Positions 57,325 to 64,000 of a DNA stretch of 64,000 nucleotides are shown here, piece by piece; position 1 is the stretch's first letter; each line of letters begins with the position of its first letter. The notes under the pieces were generated by a model. It saw nothing but the letters and a program-made list of their open reading frames with translations. It did no database searches and was not told the DNA's origin. The stretch comes from Atrichornis clamosus (taxonomy: Eukaryota > Chordata > Aves > Passeriformes > Menuridae). The position numbers were made by a program, and so were the translations under genes. The stretch covers positions 56,740 to 120,739 of the forward strand of contig WBMZ01003058.1 in assembly GCA_013400975.1 (NCBI GenBank), given 5' to 3'.

Positions 57325-60191
57325 TAGTATTCCTCTTCTATACCAAAAATGTATTTGAAAATTGTCCCTTGAGAAATACCTTACAAATCAAGTCTAAGCT
57401 ACCTAGCAACTTCCATCCCTGCATTAGCGAAGCTCGTAAAAAGGAAAGGATTTTTATAAGACATCTATTATTGAACTATTTCTGTAATGCTGCAAAATTC
57501 ACATGGTTGCCAATTATTAAAACGTCACGGAGCAGGAAGTCAAAGAGCGGCACTTAGCCATGGATATTAAGATAGCCATGACACAAGCCTCTTTCAGCAT
57601 CCTCCTTTCAGCTTGGAACACGTAAAGGTCAGAAAACCACTAAGTAAAGCTTTTGTTGACTTTGTTATGCTTTTCTCAACTCTCAGAACACTCACCTCAG
57701 AAAATAATCCATTTTGTTCCCTGCTGAAGGTACAGCAGGCAGAAAGCCAATAGCTGGCACTTTGTCACATGGCTACTTTAATAAAAATTATGAATAGGCT
57801 CTTACTTTTATTTCTACAGTCATGTTCCATTAAAACAAAAAACTATTTGCCTAAAAGATTAATATTGAGAACAGCAGAACATTGCTGTTACCAGCCTTGC
57901 AATGCCATATGCCATTCTAGGGAATACACAGACACACAATTCTTAAACTAACACAATTTGCAAAGCACATTGTTCTTCATGAGCAAATTGGCTGTATCAC
58001 CTCATAATGTCTGAAAGTACCAAATACCGCCACCACTAACTTATCTCCACAGCATTAATATTTGTCTAAGTAATACATGCCCTCAAATTCCACCAGCCAT
58101 GGAAAACAAGACATAAATTAAAGCATTAGGAAGGAAAAGAGAAAAAGTAAATCCTTCAGTTTACACCAGGGAATGGCAACCACGAAATCTCAGGAGAAGC
58201 CCACCAGGAAATGCAGTGCAGCATTCTTTCTTCATAACAAAAGCATACCTATTGTGTCAGCTGAGAGAGGCTGAAATGCATGTTCAGTGGCTCTTCCTGC
58301 CAAGTCCTACTAGCCATCCACCTCCTTGTTCCAAATGCCAAAATCCCTTTCCCTGCAGCTAAAAGCTTGCCAGTACACTCAGGACTGAGAATATAGCCAG
58401 TCTCAGCTATACTTATCTCTGTACTGCATGGCTTTTTCAAACAGCTCCCACTGCTGTCTGGGAGACATGGATATGTTTCTAGTACAAGCAGGAGTTAAAA
58501 GATTAACTTAAGGAATTTTAGCACCAGCTAAAGGAATTCTACCATTCAGATTTAATCTAAGAAGCCAGAGTTGGTATGGGGTCTCAAAAGGCAGCTCTTA
58601 CTGCCTCAATTCAATTATTCCATTTCCATCACAAGTTCTGCATTTTACAGAAAATCGGAAACACTGTACAGACATACATGATCTTGAAGTCCTTATCATG
58701 TTTACACCTCCCAAAATCTAGTATCACCCACAAGAAACCAAAGGAGCACAAACAAGTGCCTTTAACAAAGTCTGCAGAATTACATGAAGAAGATGTTTCA
58801 TACAGCAGGAAGGCCTATGGCTCATTCCCTCCAGGAACAGCCTGTTATTCAAATATCCATAAACATCCAATTTACTAACACACACTAATGACAACATTTT
58901 GAGAAAAATCAGACTTGACAAGCAAAAAACATCCATCAGTAAGGAGCTAAAACAGGAACCTTGCCAGAATGCTGTCACTGAAACAGAGAAAGGCCCACTA
59001 AAGGCTCCTACCAGTAAAACGACCCTTACCTAAAAGTTGTAGAACCGCTTAACATAACCAGTGATCTCCTAAAAAATTCCACAGCATATAAATTGTCATC
59101 TTCTAGATCTAAACAGAGCAACACAGTTGACCTTGGCTTCACACAAGGAATGGCAGTCTCTGCTATCCTCTAAGCAGATAGAACCAAATATGATGAGGAA
59201 AAGAGCATTTAATTTGGTTAAGAAGAGAAGGAGGAAAATTGGATGAACAGATATGAGAAATGGCTTTGGTGTACTTATGATAAGGCAGCCTAGTCACACC
59301 TTATCTTTGAATACATGCAGATGATCATAGATACCCTAAAAAAAGAAAACATTCACCTTGGCAGACAGCTAGACTTTCACAGGACAAATGCAGGCAACAC
59401 TGAAACATTATGACATCTGTATCTGGTATAAGTTTGATTTTCAGCATTACATGAGAAACATGAATGTTAAGCATTTTGACAAAAAATACCAGCAAAAAGA
59501 AGAGAAGGGCAAACAAAGGAAGTAGCCTTTCCTGTAGCAAGTCTCAACAGAAGCTTCCAGTGTACTTAGATGTGCTGGCAGAACACTGAAATGCCCACTT
59601 TGAGTATTCAGATACGGCTTTCAACCCATTCTCCAAGTGAATTGTCTACTCTCTTGCCTACTGCTGTCTAAAGGTACCTTAGAGCCAAGGATTATAGCTC
59701 TGCCTGTTCCAACACTTTCCTCCTGTAAATAGTGCCTATTTTCTGTTCTCACAAGGGTTTAATTAGTCCTGTTCACAGAGTGCTACAGCAGCTGGCACAT
59801 CCCGGCAGACTCCATTGCATTTTCACAGCTATTGAAATCCATCTGAACCACGCAGCAAATTTTTCTACACTGACAATTGCATATCCTGTGAACCTTATAT
59901 CTACCTATACATTTGAAGACACCTTTCTGCAGTCAATTTAAGCACAAGACAGCCCTGAGAAGACCCAAAATCACTAACATACATACAGTTCACAGAAGTT
60001 CAAAGAATCCTGCCTGGTCGGGAAAAGAGACCCTCTCCTCCACTAACAGAGCAGCACACATCTGCAACTCCAGAATACATGAATAATCATGGCTACGTGC
60101 AACAACAAATGCAACAAACACCTAATTTTATTTTAAACCCATCATCCCTACAACATATTTCATCTGATCAAGATATCATTAAGCTACAAAT

Positions 60192-60290
60192 TTAAAAAAA
60201 CAACAAAAAAAGCAAAACAAACAAACAACCAAAACCCCCAAAACCAAAAACAACCAAAAAAAAAACCCCAAAAAACTCCCAATCCAAAAC
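60192..60290. repeat. A/C-rich low-complexity tract
   Basis: About 100 bases consisting nearly entirely of A and C on the plus strand (AACAAACAAACAACC, CCCCCAAAACC, AAAAACCCCAAAAAA). Confidence 0.85.
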
Positions 60291-60679
60291 CTGGACAGTA
60301 ATTTTCTTCTTATGCTGGCCACACCATGCAGTGATGTAGTGAAGTACAGAGATATTTCTGTGAGGTCCTGAAAATTCCAAAGAAGTTATAATTGAAAATC
60401 AGGTTAAATTTGAAGGCTAAATTATATTAAACGTATAATATTTGCTTTTCATATTTCTAAGCACCTTAATTTTGTCAAGTTTTTTGCTATTTCTCAAATC
60501 AAGTAGCAACAGCATAAGCTGTGTGGCACCTCCTTTCCTGCTTATCACCACACCAGCTGCCACGTGCCAACATGGTGAACTGTCCTCTGTAAACAGAAAG
60601 TTTGTCACCATGTCCTGAAAGGAAAGCTTGAGATTCATCTTCAAACTGGACTAAGATAAAGATTATATTCTTACAATAT

Positions 60680-60703
60680 ACTATAACTACTAGTAGTTAT
60701 AGT
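60680..60703. repeat. Perfect 24-bp palindrome between direct repeats
   Basis: The 12-base half-site ACTATAACTACT is followed directly by its reverse complement with no spacer. CTAAGATAAAG occurs on both sides, at 60651-60661 and 60711-60721. Confidence 0.95.
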
Positions 60704-63700
60704 CAAACTACTAAGATAAAGTTCCCAGATGAAGTATGTAATCACTGGGAAGGTCCAGTTTTACAGTTACATTATGATAAAAGTCTGAATCTCTCACTCC
60801 ACAACACAGAAGGCAGGAGGTTGTTCTCTTCAAAGCTCTGTAACAGGAACTATGTGAAAACAATTCACCTCCTGCTTCTTGTTAGTTTACATACTGATCT
60901 CCAGCATCCTATTTCAAAATTAAAATATTCCAGTAGTAGGAGCACATTCAAATAGACAAATGAAAGTTAAAAATGCTTTCAGAAATCAGTTTTCTGAAGA
61001 ATCAGAACTAGTATCTTATTTGTCTCCATATGCTTAGCTTTTGAAAGCCAGTTTCTTTGTTAAACTTGTCTTGAAAAATATAGTGCTTTAAAAAGCAGAG
61101 GCAGTCAGTCACCATGTTAAGCACAACCAGCTGAAACACAGTGTCTTGTAAAAGGAAGAGGCATTTAAAACAAATTCTATCAGAGAACAATACAGTTTAA
61201 AGTAACAGTCCTTCCCTTAAACACTGTCCCAAATACGTTTTCATAATCACTACCATTATCTTGTGTAACGTCTTTTCAAATCTACCAACACCGTCTGTCA
61301 GAAAATTCACTGAATGACTCAGACAGACACTTTCAAATCATAAATACTCAAAACTGCTATTTCCATTTCAGAACTACTTCTATTCAAGGATTTGAATTGC
61401 TGATGGCATAATAATCCAACAACCTCCTGAAGTTTCCTTATCAAGATTTTCCTCATGCACAAAAACAGCATCTCCACTGACGAAAGCAAGCCTTGTTGCT
61501 TTGCACAGTGTCTTGGACAATATGGTTATGCAACCAAAAACCTGTAAAACTTGCAAAATTTTTAGTGCCTAATATTGAGTATCTTTCGTACATGAATGCT
61601 TGACACAGCTCCTTGAACGTGCAACTGAAGACATGAGATAACAGCAGAGATCCAAGCATTAAAATCACTGGCATTACATGCCCTGCCAATTCCCATTAAT
61701 TTTCCTTCATGACAAATCTACAGAAACGCTTGCCTAGAGCAAGCATAGGCTTTTCAAAGCCCAGCCTTTTAATCCTGTATCCAGGAGTGTGGCTTCAAGT
61801 CTGAATCTCATCCACAGTGCCAAAACCACTGCTCACTAGCCACTTTAACAAACTAGTAGCAATGTCACCAGTTCAACAGCACTTGTACAACTCCATTGGT
61901 TCCAAGACTCTTTAGGGGGGTGCTGGAAAGCCCCGTGTGTCTGGCTCTGCTGTCTCTTTAAGATAATTTAAGCTCCTATACCCATCATGTTTTATATGTA
62001 TATTGTCAAACATAGATACAAGAATTTGTTGAAGAAATTTTCACCATGAAAAGTTTTGCTTTAAGACGTACACCAAAATACACTCTTGTCCTTCACACCA
62101 GATTATGTTTTCACATGTGATTTACACTCAGAAAGCATCATTTGAAAACCCGGACTGAGTTGGGATGCAGCTTTTAGCTCCTCCATCACTTATTCTGATC
62201 CAGTTTTCCACATTAGGAACTATGCTCCACGGTTTTCACTAGGAAGCTGCTAACTACCTTATTCACAACTGTATTTAGGTGTCAGCTCAGACAAAGGAAT
62301 AATTTCTGTATTTTATCAACTAATCTCACACTTCCAATACAGCGACCTTCTTTTAAATTCCCCACTAATACACGCTTAGAGTCTTTGTATAGGATATAGT
62401 ATCACAGAACAGATGAAGTTTACACATTATTAGTAAGTTATCCCCATAATGTAAGAATCACAGCATAAAATCTTCCTAACCAGAACTGGTTAGTAACCCT
62501 ACAGGAACACAAAAAAACAAATTCAAAACACAATCACTTCCTTTCTCCTATAAACAGTATTAGCTCATAGCCGAAGATAACAAGGAAAACTGCCCATGTT
62601 TTATGACTGTGCTGCACCCATAATTCCATGACACAACACCTACTTCTGTCGATCACAAACGTGTTTTCCTCTGTTACAGCAGCTTCCACCAATTTGAAGT
62701 AGTCTCACTCACTAAGGTTCTGCAGCAAACCATTACCTCAACACTGATATACTACAAAAAAGCCTCTGAAAACTGAGGATTTTTACAATCCTGAGAGAGT
62801 GCTGGGTACTACACAGCTCTTCACTGACTTCCAGAACAGATCTGTGAAGACCAGAGCCAGCACAAAAACAGAAATTCAATACTCCCTGACATTGACTACA
62901 GCAACAGACTGAAAACAAGAGTTTAAATTACACTCTAAGACATCAAGACACCAACTCTTGAGAACAGATTATGCTGAGAAGGGTTTGCCCAGAGGGCCTG
63001 GCCAGTTTCATAAAAGTTAATTGATTTTAAAAAATACACAACATGATTGTGATACACAATTCAACACAATTCAAGACAATTCAACGGCTTGAAGGACTTC
63101 AATGCTGCACAAAGAATAAAAAGTTTCTTTAAAAAAATAGTAACATCTGAAAGTTCTTCTGTTATATGACAGGTGCATGGTAGTTTACATACATAAAGTG
63201 ACAAAGCCTGCATGACAAAAGTTATCATTTAATATTAATGGTTTTCTCAAAACAAATGCCCACACATCTACTGAAGCCACAGAATCAACTGACTTGTAAG
63301 GCTAAGACAGACACAAAAAGAAACTAACACTGCTTGAAAACCCCAGTAAGAGCAACAGCTGTCATATCTTCTTTGTCTTCCAGGCGATTACCATATGTTT
63401 AAACGTCTTTGTTGTTCATCCTAAGCAAACAAGAGATGAATACCTGATTCTCTCCGGAAAAAAACCCCCAAAACTTTAAAAAACTTTATTCAATTGTCAC
63501 TTGAGAATATCCAAATTGTGGTTACCCTGATATCGAATATTTACATTATCTACTGTTGGTAACTCCAGTGTTTACAGATACATGCACTTAAAAACAGAGA
63601 CTGTTCTGCTTGCAAAAAAAAAGGTTCCCATATTGTGCAAGAAGAGGAATTATTATTTTTATTGCCTCTGTAAGAAGATTTCAGGAGCAGCAGATTTCTC

Positions 63701-63789
63701 TGCCCTGACAAGCAACAAGTGCACGGAAGGCTATAAACAAGACCCACTTACGGTGCTCTTGACCGATTTAGAGCGCTCCACTGGCCTTA

Positions 63790-64000
63790 AGCCTCCTCCT
63801 CCAGCCAGCAATTCCCAAGTGCTCCTCCGTGCCCCAGAGCGAACTCCCTGAGCACAGGCTCCGCTCGCCGCCGCCCCGGACACCCGCCCGCAGGGCCTAA
63901 GCCCGGCCCGGCGAGGGCAGCGCCCACCGCCCGTCCTCCCGCGGCACCCCCGTCCCGCCGGGGAGCGCCGGCAGCCAAGGCCGCGCCCCCCCCTCACCGC
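63790..64000 (-). promoter_or_regulatory. ADIPOR2: ADIPOR2 promoter-side CpG island, left edge
   Basis: The last 200 bases turn abruptly GC-rich with about 25 CpG dinucleotides, in contrast to the AT-rich intron before them. On the minus strand GCG|GTGAGG at 63998/63997 is a good donor for a non-coding exon 1 mostly outside the window. A second donor, ACC|GTAAGT at 63752/63751, would place exon 1 within the island. Both fit ADIPOR2, whose exon 1 is non-coding in mammals. Confidence 0.6.

Larger units (their letters stand above)
41949..63997 (-). other. ADIPOR2: ADIPOR2 intron 1 (about 22 kb)
   Basis: An AT-rich intron. It contains an LTR fragment (43927-44217), GC-richer islands near 47200-47480 and 53300-53900, an N with flanking duplication (49858-49946), A/C-rich tracts (54165-54266 and 60192-60290), a 17-bp tandem duplication (57291-57324) and a palindrome (60680-60703). 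I recognised no coding exon or RNA gene. The right-hand limit depends on which exon 1 donor is used. Confidence 0.7.

Noticed and set aside
63731..63997. Gly/Arg-rich minus-strand frame at the right edge as a protein
   Set aside because: It is the translation of a CpG island at a promoter and non-coding first exon; no protein family.

Overview
This is vertebrate, and most likely avian, nuclear DNA. Genes are split into short exons by long introns. The recognisable repeats are CR1 LINE 3' ends (17135-17290, and 30717-30795 on the minus strand) and solo LTRs of an avian ERVL-like type (33860-34428 minus, 43927-44217 plus). Repeat content is otherwise low. A CpG-rich stretch begins at the right edge. 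Species cannot be named from the window.

Two protein-coding genes lie tail to tail. On the plus strand, 1-12163 holds the last seven coding exons of CACNA2D4, the alpha2delta-4 auxiliary subunit of voltage-gated calcium channels. They encode about 195 residues ending in a GPI-anchor signal; the rest of the gene is to the left of the window. On the minus strand, 21365-41880 holds the complete coding sequence of ADIPOR2 (adiponectin receptor 2). Its seven coding exons splice with every phase matching into exactly 386 codons plus a stop. A 22-kb first intron runs to the window's right edge, where the CpG-island promoter and non-coding exon 1 begin. The same convergent ADIPOR2/CACNA2D4 arrangement is known on human chromosome 12p13, so synteny supports both names.

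Layout: CACNA2D4 exons at 207-282, 2043-2095, 3072-3127, 9479-9596, 11126-11238, 11542-11624 and 12077-12163; a probable 3' UTR to about 13165; 5.5 kb of GC-richer intergenic DNA with a CR1 fragment and an unexplained 385-codon open frame; ADIPOR2 3' UTR about 18725-21364; ADIPOR2 coding exons 21365-41880; AT-rich intron 1 from 41949 to the right edge.

The points most worth a second look are these. (1) A U12-type AT-AC intron in CACNA2D4 (11239-11541) has an ATATCCTT donor, a TCCTTAAC branch site and an AC end. (2) An unannotated exon-like unit inside ADIPOR2 intron 2 (35896-36096, minus) has a strong acceptor, a good Kozak ATG, 64 open codons and a donor whose phase fits ADIPOR2 exon 5. (3) A 385-codon open frame lies between the two genes. 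(4) A probable false tandem duplication lies around the single N at 49894. (5) Low-complexity tracts are G/T-rich on the sense strand of whichever gene they lie in.
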